From contig MGHG01000009.1 of NCBI GenBank assembly GCA_001793095.1, positions 285,849 through 321,954 of the forward strand: DNA of 36,106 nt. The letters are read 5' to 3'. The notes under the pieces are model-generated. The model was not told the origin of the DNA, ran no database searches, and saw nothing but the letters and a program-made list of their open reading frames with translations. Below, in pieces: positions 8,120 to 16,895 of the stretch (position 1 is the first letter of the stretch; the number at the start of each line of letters is the position of its first letter). The position numbers were made by a program, and so were the translations under genes. This stretch comes from Candidatus Woesebacteria bacterium RIFCSPLOWO2_01_FULL_39_23. Its GTDB lineage: Bacteria; Patescibacteriota; Microgenomatia; UBA8517.

Positions 8120-9000
8120 GCTTGTTTTAATTTCTGACCGGACCAAATAATAAAATTAAAGATATAGTGCCTTATTATTCCATGATAAATTTTACTTGAG
8201 GGAATAAGTCTCTTCCACTGATCTTTTAGGGCAGCAAGACTTTTTCCGCTTACTCCATGATAATGGATTACCTCCGAATCAGGTAGATAATAAACTTTTA
8301 AACCAGCGTTTTTAATTCTTCTGCAATAATCAATATCTTCGTAATAAATAAAAAATCTCTCATCTAGTAAACCAACTAACGATATAGCTTGCGGCGTGAT
8401 TAAAAAAGCAGCCATAACGGCTGCTTCCACCTCAACGGGCGTTGGCTGCGAAGATACGGGTGAATATTTATCTAAAATTCCTTGTTCTTTTAACCAATAT
8501 TGTCTAATCGCCCTTCCAATTGTCGGAAATCTAAAAATTGAACCTTGGACGGATCGATCAAAATTTACTAGTTTAGGTACAACAGCACCGGCATCCGGGG
8601 TATGAGAGGCAAAATTTAAGAGTTTTTCGATTTCGGCCTTTTCAACCAATGTGTCTGAATTGAGTAATAGTATATATTTTCCCCGTGCGACTTTAAGTCC
8701 TTGATTATTCGCCTTCGCAAAACCAAAGTTAGTTTGATTCTTTATCAATCTTAATGGTGCTGTACGCGAATTTATACGAACTTGCGCTATACCGTTCTCA
8801 TTTTTTATTGAAATCTTATGTGACGCTTTTGCGAATTGTTGCAATAATTCTTCTATAGCTTCGACTGAGCCATCGGTTGACGCGTTATCTACGACAATAA
8901 TTTCATACTTATTGCCTAGATTTGAATTTATAATTGATTTAATACAGTTGAGTGTAATTTTTGAGGTATTATAACTGACAAGAATAATCGATAATTCCAT
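8116..9000 (-). CDS. GT2 glycosyltransferase, rhamnosyltransferase-like
   Basis: 294 residues from the ATG at 9000. The longer frame to 9072 begins inside the previous gene and adds a lysine-rich tail before the conserved MELSIILVSYN start, so the shorter start is preferred. VVDNASTD (36-43), NFGFAKANN (91-99), LLNSDT (112-117) and a YYEDIDYC segment near the C-terminus are the standard motifs of WbbL/rhamnosyltransferase-type GT2 enzymes. Residues about 60-85, before NFGFAKANN, form an extra segment longer than usual for the family. The enzyme is cytoplasmic and probably extends a lipid-linked oligosaccharide. It is translationally coupled to the GT-C gene downstream. Confidence 0.88.
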   Translation of the reverse strand: MELSIILVSYNTSKITLNCIKSIINSNLGNKYEIIVVDNASTDGSVEAIEELLQQFAKASHKISIKNENGIAQVRINSRTAPLRLIKNQTNFGFAKANNQGLKVARGKYILLLNSDTLVEKAEIEKLLNFASHTPDAGAVVPKLVNFDRSVQGSIFRFPTIGRAIRQYWLKEQGILDKYSPVSSQPTPVEVEAAVMAAFLITPQAISLVGLLDERFFIYYEDIDYCRRIKNAGLKVYYLPDSEVIHYHGVSGKSLAALKDQWKRLIPSSKIYHGIIRHYIFNFIIWSGQKLKQA

Positions 9001-9001
9001 G

Positions 9002-9901
9002 TTAATCCGTAAATTTCGCAAATATCGCTTCATCAGACACCTTGCCTTCTTTCTTTTCTTTTTTCCTTGCATGTTTAATATCCTTAATTTTAAGAAGTGC
9101 CAGAATTACTATCCTTGCATAACCCGGGTGTTTCCTTAATCTTGCAATTACCCCTCTGATATGTTTTCTAAACAAATTACCGGATATTAAATCTTTCCAA
9201 ATAAAAACCAGCTGGTTCGTTTCCTGCATAGTCGTCAGCTGTCTTTTGGAAAAACGCACCCCCGTAACGGATTCATGTTTATGAAACACCAACGACCGTG
9301 GTTCCCATAACAATAAAAATCCCCGTTTGTGGGCACGATACGACAGATCGACGTCTTCCCAGTAAAATTTAAATAATTTTTCATCGAAACCCCCAAGCGC
9401 TATCCACATAGATCTCCTAAACACACCACTACCCCCACTTATCCAAAACGTCTCATGTGCCGAACCTCTCTCGGGTGCCGGACTATGGACTATATAACCT
9501 TCCTTGAAAATACCTTTTGCCCACGAGTAGCCCCCTTCGTGAAGCGACACTCCAAAAACTTTAGCATCGTTAAAATGTGGCAGTACATAAACCAAAAAAT
9601 TTAAACTTACCTCCACATCACTATTAAGAAGTGCAACTATATTGCCCTTAGACATTCTGACTCCGGTATTAACGGCAGAGGAAAATCCGCGATTTACTGT
9701 ATGCTTAATTATCTTAACCTGCGGGAATTTTTTTTTAATAAAAGCAGTACTACTGTCCGTTGAGGCATCGTCGACAATAATAATTTCACTTATCCCATTT
9801 TCCTTATTTTCGGCGGATTTAATTACCGACGATAAATTCTTCTTAAGAAGCTCTAGTCCGTTATAATTTGGTATAACTACCGTTACATTAAGGTTGGTCA
9901 T
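9002..9901 (-). CDS. GT2 glycosyltransferase, rhamnosyltransferase-like
   Basis: 299 residues. IVDDASTDS (42-50), NRGFSSAVN (70-78), LLNSDVEV (91-98) and FYWEDVDLSYRA near residue 190 mark a family 2 transferase close to the WbbL group: the NSD aspartate binds metal and nucleotide, and the ED motif contains the likely catalytic base. The C-terminal 40 residues are very basic and may touch the membrane surface. It is packed one base upstream of the next GT2 gene and eight bases after the GT-C gene, clearly in one operon. The sugar and acceptor are not predictable. Confidence 0.88.
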   Translation of the reverse strand: MTNLNVTVVIPNYNGLELLKKNLSSVIKSAENKENGISEIIIVDDASTDSSTAFIKKKFPQVKIIKHTVNRGFSSAVNTGVRMSKGNIVALLNSDVEVSLNFLVYVLPHFNDAKVFGVSLHEGGYSWAKGIFKEGYIVHSPAPERGSAHETFWISGGSGVFRRSMWIALGGFDEKLFKFYWEDVDLSYRAHKRGFLLLWEPRSLVFHKHESVTGVRFSKRQLTTMQETNQLVFIWKDLISGNLFRKHIRGVIARLRKHPGYARIVILALLKIKDIKHARKKEKKEGKVSDEAIFAKFTD

Positions 9902-9909
9902 ATATTAGT

Positions 9910-11424
9910 TCATCTCCTAAGAATTCTTTTTTGGACAAGAATATTCCCAAATTCCTTTTGTACCACTAAATCAGAGGTTGTGTTTTCTTCCCCATTACCT
10001 AAACCTAGATATTGTCGCGGGATGCCGTCCAAGGGTTCAATAATGTAAAAATGGACATTAGTGTCACCCGTACCACGAACTAAATTATCTCCAGGTTGGC
10101 CAATTTGATCCCTACCGGTATAACTCGGAACATACCCGTACTTTCCCTTTCCATACCAGTTATATAAATACGACCAGAGCGTGTTTACAAATAAAGGAGA
10201 TGTTAAATTATTAAAGCTAAAAGACTTGCCGTTTGCGTCAAAATAAGTATAGTCGACCACCTCTAATTCTTTTGAAAGTATTAAATCCTTTTGGATAGCA
10301 AAATTAGTCTGACCGTGAAGATTTTCCTGAACTATTTTTACCGAGTTTGCTATAAAAATAAAGGACAGAATATAAATTAATATCTTCGTTTTATTCCTAA
10401 ACGATTCCCAAAGAAAAATACCAATAAATGCACTTACTCCAACCACCATCCCGGCCGTGATATGTGGGGTAGATGATCCACCAAAAGGCAATGCAATAAT
10501 ATGGGCTAAGATATATGACGACAAAAAAGGCTCCCAAGAAAGAAGATCACGGCCCTTTATCCATTTATTCAAAACCAATATTAAAATAGCCAGTCCGATC
10601 AATCCGCCAAAAACTAAGTTTAACGGGAATAGAGTATAAGCAAAAATCTTACCCAACTGATTTAAATAGATTACGAAAAAATCACCGAGAGCTTTTTGGG
10701 AAGTTGTAACATCCTGGCTGGTAAACAAATAGAATAGCCCCCTAATGCCCTTAAGGCCGAATTTAATTTCAACAAGAAGCATTGGGGAGACTGCTATAAA
10801 TAACGTGATAAAAAAGCATATAACTTCTTTAATTTTTATTCGTTTTTTACATATAAAAAGCCATAGAAATACGGGGGCCAAATGGTAAGCAAGAGAAACG
10901 TTTGATTGCACACTCATCCCAAGCCCTAAACCCGTTAACACAGCACCCCACTTCTGTTTTTTTGTTATCCACAAATAAAGTCCAATATAAATTAATGGTA
11001 CAAACCATACCGCCATTGACGGATTAGACAACCAATTTGCATATTGAGTTGCTTCAAAAGAAAAAGCAAAAATTAATGCAGAAATCAGAGCCGGATCTTT
11101 CTTGTTAGTAAGGATGTAAACAAGTCCATATGTTATAAATACTCCCAAAGCATTCAAAAAACTCATTAAGTAAGCAGCATAGACCGGGTTACCGTGTCCG
11201 AATAAATAAGCGGGAGCAATCAAATAGTAATATAAGACTCCATGATACAACCCGGGAACACCGCTAACTGAAGGTCCCAATATTTTGAGATCGCCATTTA
11301 TAATTTCACCTGCAATATATGCATCTCTCGCCTGATCATAACCGAAAGTAATCGCTGCTTTGGGCAAAAAAAGCCAGCGAAGACTGAGCGCTAATAAAAA
11401 TATCAGAAATAATTTCAGCTTCAT
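9910..11424 (-). CDS. GT-C-like multi-membrane glycosyltransferase (DQxRDA/YYY paralogue)
   Basis: 504 residues. A first membrane helix is followed by FGYDQARDAY (27-36) in the first outer loop, then a GVLYYYLIAPAYL segment (62-74), and about ten further helices with a soluble C-terminal part of about 130 residues. The same DQ/DE..RDA plus YYY-APxYL pattern appears in the proteins at 24016-25557, 27102-28790 and, less exactly, 22527-24011, so these are paralogues. By the acidic first-loop motif and topology they belong to the GT-C fold and probably use lipid-linked sugars outside the cell. No characterised member is recognised, so the activity is inferred. Confidence 0.75.
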   Translation of the reverse strand: MKLKLFLIFLLALSLRWLFLPKAAITFGYDQARDAYIAGEIINGDLKILGPSVSGVPGLYHGVLYYYLIAPAYLFGHGNPVYAAYLMSFLNALGVFITYGLVYILTNKKDPALISALIFAFSFEATQYANWLSNPSMAVWFVPLIYIGLYLWITKKQKWGAVLTGLGLGMSVQSNVSLAYHLAPVFLWLFICKKRIKIKEVICFFITLFIAVSPMLLVEIKFGLKGIRGLFYLFTSQDVTTSQKALGDFFVIYLNQLGKIFAYTLFPLNLVFGGLIGLAILILVLNKWIKGRDLLSWEPFLSSYILAHIIALPFGGSSTPHITAGMVVGVSAFIGIFLWESFRNKTKILIYILSFIFIANSVKIVQENLHGQTNFAIQKDLILSKELEVVDYTYFDANGKSFSFNNLTSPLFVNTLWSYLYNWYGKGKYGYVPSYTGRDQIGQPGDNLVRGTGDTNVHFYIIEPLDGIPRQYLGLGNGEENTTSDLVVQKEFGNILVQKRILRR

Positions 11425-11430
11425 GGAACT

Positions 11431-12456
11431 CTATATCATGCTTTCAACTTCACCCTCGAACCTATCATATTCATAAACTTTAGAATCTGATCTTGCCCGA
11501 GAAGAAATACTTCTCATAATACCTTGGTTATTGATTAGTGTCTTGGTTTCATTCAAGAGATCTTTCTCTTTTTTCCACAAATAACCGTTGATACCATCTG
11601 CAACTATTTCCTTATACCCACCTGCGTTGTATACGATAGGTACACATCCCCCTGCCATAGCTTCGACAAGAGAAATTCCAAAATGTTCAACTTTGAGAGG
11701 ATCTTTATTTTCGATAGCGCCATAGCCGACTGCAGACCAAAATATTTTAGATTTACCATATAAGTCTCTCAAACTTTTTAAATCCGGATTTTCAAGCACA
11801 TCTATCGGATAACCCTTGGCCAATTTTCTTAATTTGTTTAAATAATCACCGACTCCTACACCCCCACCGCCGGCAAGCACAAGCTTCCAATCTAAATTTT
11901 CCTTCTTAACTAACTTTTTAAAAAGGGTAATAAGCATATCCTGATTTTTCGCTTGAGTAAGTTGAGAAAATCTACCTACATATAAAATAATATTTTCTTT
12001 TCTTTTTAATTTTATTTTTTCTACATCAACCGGAGGATAAATAACAACACTATTTACACCGTACTCTTCGTCTATAAAACTTTTTGTAAAATAGGAATTG
12101 CAAATAATTTTATCGATTCTATACAACTTCATTTTATTTAAAAGAGATCTTCCGTTTACATTTTTAAACGGAAACTGAAAATGTAAAAAGTTTTTTCTGG
12201 CACGCAGAAGCGGTATACTTCCATCCGATATCCAAAAACATACGTCATAACCGTCGCCCCGACTGCGTTCTTTAGTGAAGTTTATGTTTTTAAGATCCAT
12301 CCCAAACCTTTTTCCGAGTTGTTCTTTAATTGCTTTATCTCTCCATGCAACATCGACGGTATAACCAGAAGCATTTAGCGCTTGGGCAAACGCCATAGTA
12401 TATCTCTCCCCGCCTCCAAGGGTATCTAAGTAAGGATTATGTATTAGAGCTCGCAT
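11431..12456 (-). CDS. GT4-family glycosyltransferase (GT-B fold)
   Basis: 341 residues, without membrane helices. The N-terminal Rossmann half has the acceptor-side GGGERYT (14-20). The C-terminal half has ILYVGRFSQ (157-165), a glycine-rich LAGGGG strand end (194-199), and the retaining-enzyme motif EHFGISLVE (257-265), the E-x7-E of GT4 enzymes that binds the nucleotide sugar. NGYLW near residue 291 also fits the family. It is a cytoplasmic retaining transferase such as a mannosyltransferase (ALG11-like wording of the N-terminus). It is the only GT-B enzyme seen here. It sits six bases before the next gene, and the 7-bp repeat array lies just upstream of its start. Confidence 0.88.
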   Translation of the reverse strand: MRALIHNPYLDTLGGGERYTMAFAQALNASGYTVDVAWRDKAIKEQLGKRFGMDLKNINFTKERSRGDGYDVCFWISDGSIPLLRARKNFLHFQFPFKNVNGRSLLNKMKLYRIDKIICNSYFTKSFIDEEYGVNSVVIYPPVDVEKIKLKRKENIILYVGRFSQLTQAKNQDMLITLFKKLVKKENLDWKLVLAGGGGVGVGDYLNKLRKLAKGYPIDVLENPDLKSLRDLYGKSKIFWSAVGYGAIENKDPLKVEHFGISLVEAMAGGCVPIVYNAGGYKEIVADGINGYLWKKEKDLLNETKTLINNQGIMRSISSRARSDSKVYEYDRFEGEVESMI

Positions 12457-12465
12457 CGTATAAAA

Positions 12466-12507
12466 GTTATACGTGATACGTTATCAGTTATCGGTTGTAC
12501 GTTCCGC
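12466..12507. repeat. Degenerate 7-bp tandem array (six units)
   Basis: On the plus strand six consecutive seven-base units run GTTATAC, GTGATAC, GTTATCA, GTTATCG, GTTGTAC, GTTCCGC. The array spans the end of the GT2 gene (its last residues ERTTDN are encoded by it) and the short gap before the GT4 gene. Units are diverged, so it is probably old. Confidence 0.65.
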
Positions 12508-13278
12508 TTTTATTTGCAATTCCCATAATTTGGCGTACGAAACGAATTTGCTATAAACCTGATAAAGGGCATATATCATACCTTCTATGCCATCCATAAA
12601 ACCTCTATTTTTAATCATTCTTAACCAAAACTCCCTCCACATCGCGCTCAAAAATCTGGAAACATTCATTGACGGATGATGCGCTTCAAACATTAATTTT
12701 GCCTCAATTTCCGACCACATGTTGGTTTTTTCCATCATGGCAGTTAAATTATCGTGTTTCACATGGATAAACGGTGCTTTTACATAACCCAGGTTGCCAT
12801 TGTAAACCGGTTCTTCGTGAAGATCATTTTTATAACCTCTTAAATATCTTTTCCTAAAGAGCCGAATTACGTAATCCGGCCACCAACCACCATATCTCAT
12901 TTCCCGACCTAAAATAATGTTTCTTCTGGGTATAGCATAAGCCACTGCATTTTTACTAACCATCGACCCTTGATTACTTTTGATCAATCCAGATATTTCG
13001 TCCCTAAGTCCAGAAGATACTCTTTCATCTGCATCTACATATAAAACCCAATCTCCACGAGCATGCTTTAAACCTGCATTTCGCCAGTCGCTGAAACTGC
13101 CCTTAGTATAATAAACTATATGTGCGTCATGTTTCCTTGCAATTTCAATAGTTTTATCAGTCGAACCGGTATCAACAACTATTATTTCATCTGCCCAAGA
13201 AACAGATGTAAGACAGTCCCCGATTTTTTTCTCTTCGTTTCGTGCAATAATAATTACACTAAGATTACGATTTCTCAT
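12484..13278 (-). CDS. GT2 glycosyltransferase, WaaE/KdtX-like
   Basis: 264 residues. SVIIIARNEEKKIGDCL (7-23), IVVDTGSTD (33-41), FSDWRNAGL (62-70) and YVDADERV (80-87) match the WaaE/KdtX group of GT2 enzymes, which add glucose or another hexose in the cytoplasm. The group also contains the RLFRK-(x)n-HEE segment seen here in the middle third. The start overlaps the upstream GT2 gene by 14 bases. A very similar enzyme lies at 14229-15128. The last residues come from the heptamer array, so the C-terminal tail may vary between strains. The acceptor is unknown. Confidence 0.87.
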   Translation of the reverse strand: MRNRNLSVIIIARNEEKKIGDCLTSVSWADEIIVVDTGSTDKTIEIARKHDAHIVYYTKGSFSDWRNAGLKHARGDWVLYVDADERVSSGLRDEISGLIKSNQGSMVSKNAVAYAIPRRNIILGREMRYGGWWPDYVIRLFRKRYLRGYKNDLHEEPVYNGNLGYVKAPFIHVKHDNLTAMMEKTNMWSEIEAKLMFEAHHPSMNVSRFLSAMWREFWLRMIKNRGFMDGIEGMIYALYQVYSKFVSYAKLWELQIKAERTTDN

Positions 13279-14215
13279 TTTCCTTCCGGGCCAGCGGCCA
13301 TGACCCCCTTTCTAACTTTCTAAGATAAAAATCGTGTACTCCCGTCCTTTGCCACTTTCTCCCACTTATTGTAAATCTCAAGCTTTCTTTAATAAGCGCA
13401 ATTTTACTCCTCAGGGGTGCATATTTTATGCCGAATAGAAGTCTGTTGCGCGTAATAAAATAGTCATTTAAATCGCCGCCAATTCCCGAACTTTGGGCTA
13501 CTTTATGCCAAATAACAGACGATGGGACATAAAAAACACCGTAACCACTTTTTATTAAACGCATAGATAAATCGGTATCTTCATAATACATAAAATATTT
13601 CTCGTCAAATAAACCTACGTCTTTTAAGACTTTAGCGCGTATGAACATACATGTTCCTGTTGCATAATCGGTTTTTTCCATTGTGTCATATTGTCCCCCA
13701 TCAACTTCATCGACTCCGCGCGTTTTTCCATATACGTTGCCCCAGTCAATCTCACCTCCCGAGTACCATATAACTTTTCCCAAGTCCTCTCTCTTATATC
13801 TTTTTTTGTGAAACTCATATCCTTTTTCAAAATATATTTTCGGTGATGCGGCACCAAAATCGGAATATTTCTCAGCAACATCCACCAGTTTGGCAAGTGA
13901 AGTGGGCGCTAATCTCGTGTCGTTATTCAGTACCATAATATAATCAGCTCCCCTATTCAGCGAATAGGTGATCCCAACGTTATTTCCTCCTGCAAAACCT
14001 AAGTTTTCCTTATTAACTATTAATGTGGAACGTAAATCTTTTTTGAGGTGTTTTTTAATTTTTATTAAAGAGTCTGTAACAGATGCGTTATCAACAACTA
14101 CAATTTCCAAATGGATTTTAGATCGCGGAATGACAAGTTTTTCAATGCTGTCCAGACATGCATTAGTATCATCAGCCCTGTTCCAGTTTAAAACGACGAC
14201 AAATATCTTTAGCAT
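13265..14215 (-). CDS. GT2 glycosyltransferase, rhamnosyltransferase-like
   Basis: 316 residues. VVLNWNRADDTNACLDS (7-23), VDNASV (41-46), NLGFAGGNN (71-79), LNNDT (96-100) and a YYEDTDLSMRL segment around residue 215 form the full motif set of the WbbL-like GT2 family, resembling the enzymes at 8116 and 9002. There are no membrane helices. It ends 14 bases inside the next GT2 gene and starts 13 bases after the preceding one, so it is part of a run of GT2 genes that probably add successive sugars to one lipid-linked chain. A small GGCC-GCT-GGCC hairpin lies in its last codons. Confidence 0.88.
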   Translation of the reverse strand: MLKIFVVVLNWNRADDTNACLDSIEKLVIPRSKIHLEIVVVDNASVTDSLIKIKKHLKKDLRSTLIVNKENLGFAGGNNVGITYSLNRGADYIMVLNNDTRLAPTSLAKLVDVAEKYSDFGAASPKIYFEKGYEFHKKRYKREDLGKVIWYSGGEIDWGNVYGKTRGVDEVDGGQYDTMEKTDYATGTCMFIRAKVLKDVGLFDEKYFMYYEDTDLSMRLIKSGYGVFYVPSSVIWHKVAQSSGIGGDLNDYFITRNRLLFGIKYAPLRSKIALIKESLRFTISGRKWQRTGVHDFYLRKLERGSWPLARKENEKS

Positions 14216-14228
14216 GTAATTTTATAAT

Positions 14229-15128
14229 TTAGGGTAGTCTTAATTTCCTTTTTATTCTTTGTTTCAAACCCCCGACTTCGTGAAGAAGTGTGTCTGCCCG
14301 CCAATAGTGGAGTTCTTTTTCAACTTTTCTAATTTCTTTCATTACTGTCGTTACTCCTATATCTCGCGGCTCAAATTTAAACGCCTGCCACACTTTTAAA
14401 TAAACAACAAATTCAGAAAAACCCTGGAGAATTGACAAAACCAAACCATGTAATCCGTCTTTATAACCCTGGGCTGTAAAATACCTCCTTAAAAATTCAT
14501 GGGATGACTCCTTAAGTAAATCAGTCCACTTAAACTTATGGCCACTTTTGATGATGAATTTAGCTTGGATAGTAGTATATCGATTTAATCTTTCGATATA
14601 CTGCTCGATAGATTGATAATTATGATGAATAATCGCGTTTCCCTCATTAACCTCGAGATCCAATCCCTTTCCGGTTGTTACGGGAATTGAATGGATTATT
14701 TCACTCCAAACAACATGGCCATTTCTGAAAAATCGGATATTAAGATCAGGCCACCAATCGGTGTGCTTAATCCATTTCCCGAAAATGACATTCTTTCTTG
14801 GAACTCTGTAATAGTCAGCTTTAGGTTTTCTCACCAGCTTTTGAAGGATTTTACCCAACCCAGGAGATAATTCTTCGTCTGCGTCTAATATAAATAGCCA
14901 TTCACCTGTTGCTTTCGAGATGGCATAATTTCGGACTGGCTCAACATAATCGGTCCTTGGGTGCATATAAACTTTAGCACCCAGTTTTTTTGCAATGTCA
15001 ACTGTTTTATCGTCAGAATAATTATCTACAACAATTATCTCGTCAGCCAGACCCTTAACAGAAGCAATCGCGCGAGGCAGATTCTTTTCCTCGTTCAGGG
15101 TATTTATAACAACCGATACTTTTCCCAC
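14229..15128 (-). CDS. GT2 glycosyltransferase, WaaE/KdtX-like
   Basis: 299 residues from a GTG at 15128. VVINTLNEEKNLPRAI (6-21), IVVDNYSDD (32-40), VRNYAI (65-70) and ILDADEEL (80-87) place it beside the WaaE/KdtX-like enzyme at 12484, with which it also shares the ADEIIVVD wording and the aromatic WWPD segment before the RFFR motif. The C-terminal third is longer and richly charged, with no membrane helix. It is 48 bp downstream of the GT-C-like gene, the widest gap in this part of the operon. Cytoplasmic sugar transfer to a lipid-linked acceptor is expected. Confidence 0.87.
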   Translation of the reverse strand: MGKVSVVINTLNEEKNLPRAIASVKGLADEIIVVDNYSDDKTVDIAKKLGAKVYMHPRTDYVEPVRNYAISKATGEWLFILDADEELSPGLGKILQKLVRKPKADYYRVPRKNVIFGKWIKHTDWWPDLNIRFFRNGHVVWSEIIHSIPVTTGKGLDLEVNEGNAIIHHNYQSIEQYIERLNRYTTIQAKFIIKSGHKFKWTDLLKESSHEFLRRYFTAQGYKDGLHGLVLSILQGFSEFVVYLKVWQAFKFEPRDIGVTTVMKEIRKVEKELHYWRADTLLHEVGGLKQRIKRKLRLP

Positions 15129-15176
15129 TAACCAATTTTAGCACGAAATTCAGAAAAGAGGGTTGTTTTAACTTTA

Positions 15177-16895
15177 CTAATACTTGTAGATAATTGCTTC
15201 AGAGTTTTCAAATATCTTATTCGGATCAAGGCGTAAATCATTGTACTTTCTCTGCACACTCTTAATAACATATATATAATTAATATTCTTTTTCGCTAAT
15301 AGTTCATTCATGCTGTCGTAAGTCACGTCGGTAAAAAAACGTTCCACCTCAGTCTGTCTGGTCTGCCATGGATACCCTGTTATTTCCAGATTAACTTCAT
15401 CTTCAAGATATGTTACTTTACCTGAAAAGGCTGAAACGTAAGCTGTAGACTCATACAAATAAAGTGGTCTCGGGGGATTATTATTCGCTGCATCAGCCAA
15501 TTTTTTATTAAAAAACTGAGTTAAGACAACTCCATCTTGTTGCTGTGACAGGAAATCCAGAGCTTCCAGTTCTTCTCTTGAAACTTTCGCTGGAGGTCTG
15601 GCAGGTAAATAATTCCTCAGGGTTGCAATTAGTGTTGGAATAGTAAAAGTAAAAATTGTTATTACAACGAGACATCGAACAAAAGGTGAAGATTTTTCCT
15701 GCCATTTACCGATTGTTATACCTGCTAAAATTCCTAACAACACTTGGGCATAGTAAAAAAATTGGATAGTATTCCAGGATGTTCCTGATTGAATAAACAG
15801 CATCGGTATTATAATCCCAAGGAAAATAATTGTTAGCAGGAAAACATCGACGTACTGGTAGTTTTTAGGATTGAAACCGTTTCTTGCCAACCATAGGAAT
15901 CCAAAAATTCTCAGACCTAAGTTACCGACTAAAAATAGAATAAAAGCCGCAAGATATGCAATGGCGCCTTTTAGCCAAACACCTCCAAGCTTGTAATTAA
16001 TAAGCGCCTCGGCGAACCTCGGCCAATAAAATCTTGAAAGATCAGACATCATCGTCTCTAAAAACCAGAATGGTTTCCATATTATTGCGTTTTGAGAGCT
16101 GCCATTTATAGGTGAAAACAATAGAATTGATAAAATTAACACTCCCGCGAACACCTTCAAGAGCAGGAGGCTATTTTTTGTCAGCACATACCACATACTC
16201 GCAACAAATAATGCACCAAGAATTAAGATACCGGCATAAACTTTCACTTGGATAAGACTGCCGAAAAAGAAGGTCGCCAGCATTAAGTATTTTTTGCTAC
16301 GGTTTTCAACTCCCTTTAATAAGATTGTCAGTCCAATAAAAATAAATATTAGGGATAATGCAAAGGGGGGGTTAACCAGTGTGGAAATAGATTGTTGCGA
16401 CCAAAACATACTTTCTCCCTCAAATTGTCTATGCCTTAAGTAGGTTACTAACCACCCCAAACTTCCTGCAAAATAAGTAAAAAAAGTTGCCCAAAAAGCC
16501 TGGTACCTCGATTTACGCCATTCATAAACAAACAGATAAACTCCCACTCCAATCACTAAGGCAAATATCGGAGGAAGAATTTGAAAATACAAATTAACAA
16601 TCGGTATAAAGGTAATCTTATGGAGCGCTGCAAGAATTAAATCGAAACCAAGATGATAATTTTTAATGATCTCACCGGCAAACATAGGCATCTGCCATGA
16701 CCCTCTGGCCAAGCTCCCGGCGAGTGCAATATGCCAGATACCATCATGGCCATTCGGTCCCCAAAAACCAAGACCATTTGAACAACCTCCTCCCCAGCAA
16801 AGACCGCTTTTTACCATCGTTAAAGACCAAGCGACTGACCCAAGAATAATAAGAAAGAAATCCCGCAATTCCAATCTTTGTAGAAGCTTTTTCAT
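15177..16895 (-). CDS. Large multi-membrane protein, GT-C-like
   Basis: 572 residues with an N-terminal membrane helix (12-27), a first outer loop holding CWGGGC (33-38, two cysteines that could form a disulphide) and HDGIWH (50-55), then YHLGFDLILAA (80-90) and about a dozen further hydrophobic stretches, ending with a soluble segment of about 130 residues. The acidic-histidine loop after the first helix and the overall layout fit a GT-C transferase, but the standard DE motif is replaced by HDGxxH and no family is recognised with certainty. Its start forms an ATGA overlap with the flippase stop, so the two are translationally coupled. It may act on units the flippase delivers. Confidence 0.65.
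   Translation of the reverse strand: MKKLLQRLELRDFFLIILGSVAWSLTMVKSGLCWGGGCSNGLGFWGPNGHDGIWHIALAGSLARGSWQMPMFAGEIIKNYHLGFDLILAALHKITFIPIVNLYFQILPPIFALVIGVGVYLFVYEWRKSRYQAFWATFFTYFAGSLGWLVTYLRHRQFEGESMFWSQQSISTLVNPPFALSLIFIFIGLTILLKGVENRSKKYLMLATFFFGSLIQVKVYAGILILGALFVASMWYVLTKNSLLLLKVFAGVLILSILLFSPINGSSQNAIIWKPFWFLETMMSDLSRFYWPRFAEALINYKLGGVWLKGAIAYLAAFILFLVGNLGLRIFGFLWLARNGFNPKNYQYVDVFLLTIIFLGIIIPMLFIQSGTSWNTIQFFYYAQVLLGILAGITIGKWQEKSSPFVRCLVVITIFTFTIPTLIATLRNYLPARPPAKVSREELEALDFLSQQQDGVVLTQFFNKKLADAANNNPPRPLYLYESTAYVSAFSGKVTYLEDEVNLEITGYPWQTRQTEVERFFTDVTYDSMNELLAKKNINYIYVIKSVQRKYNDLRLDPNKIFENSEAIIYKY

Noticed and set aside
9001-9072. Upstream extension of the GT2 gene at 8116-9000
   Set aside because: The added 24 residues are a lysine-rich shadow of the previous gene's end, and the conserved GT2 start begins at the ATG at 9000.
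12466-12507. CRISPR array
   Set aside because: The units are only seven bases and directly adjacent without spacers, and no cas gene occurs in the window.
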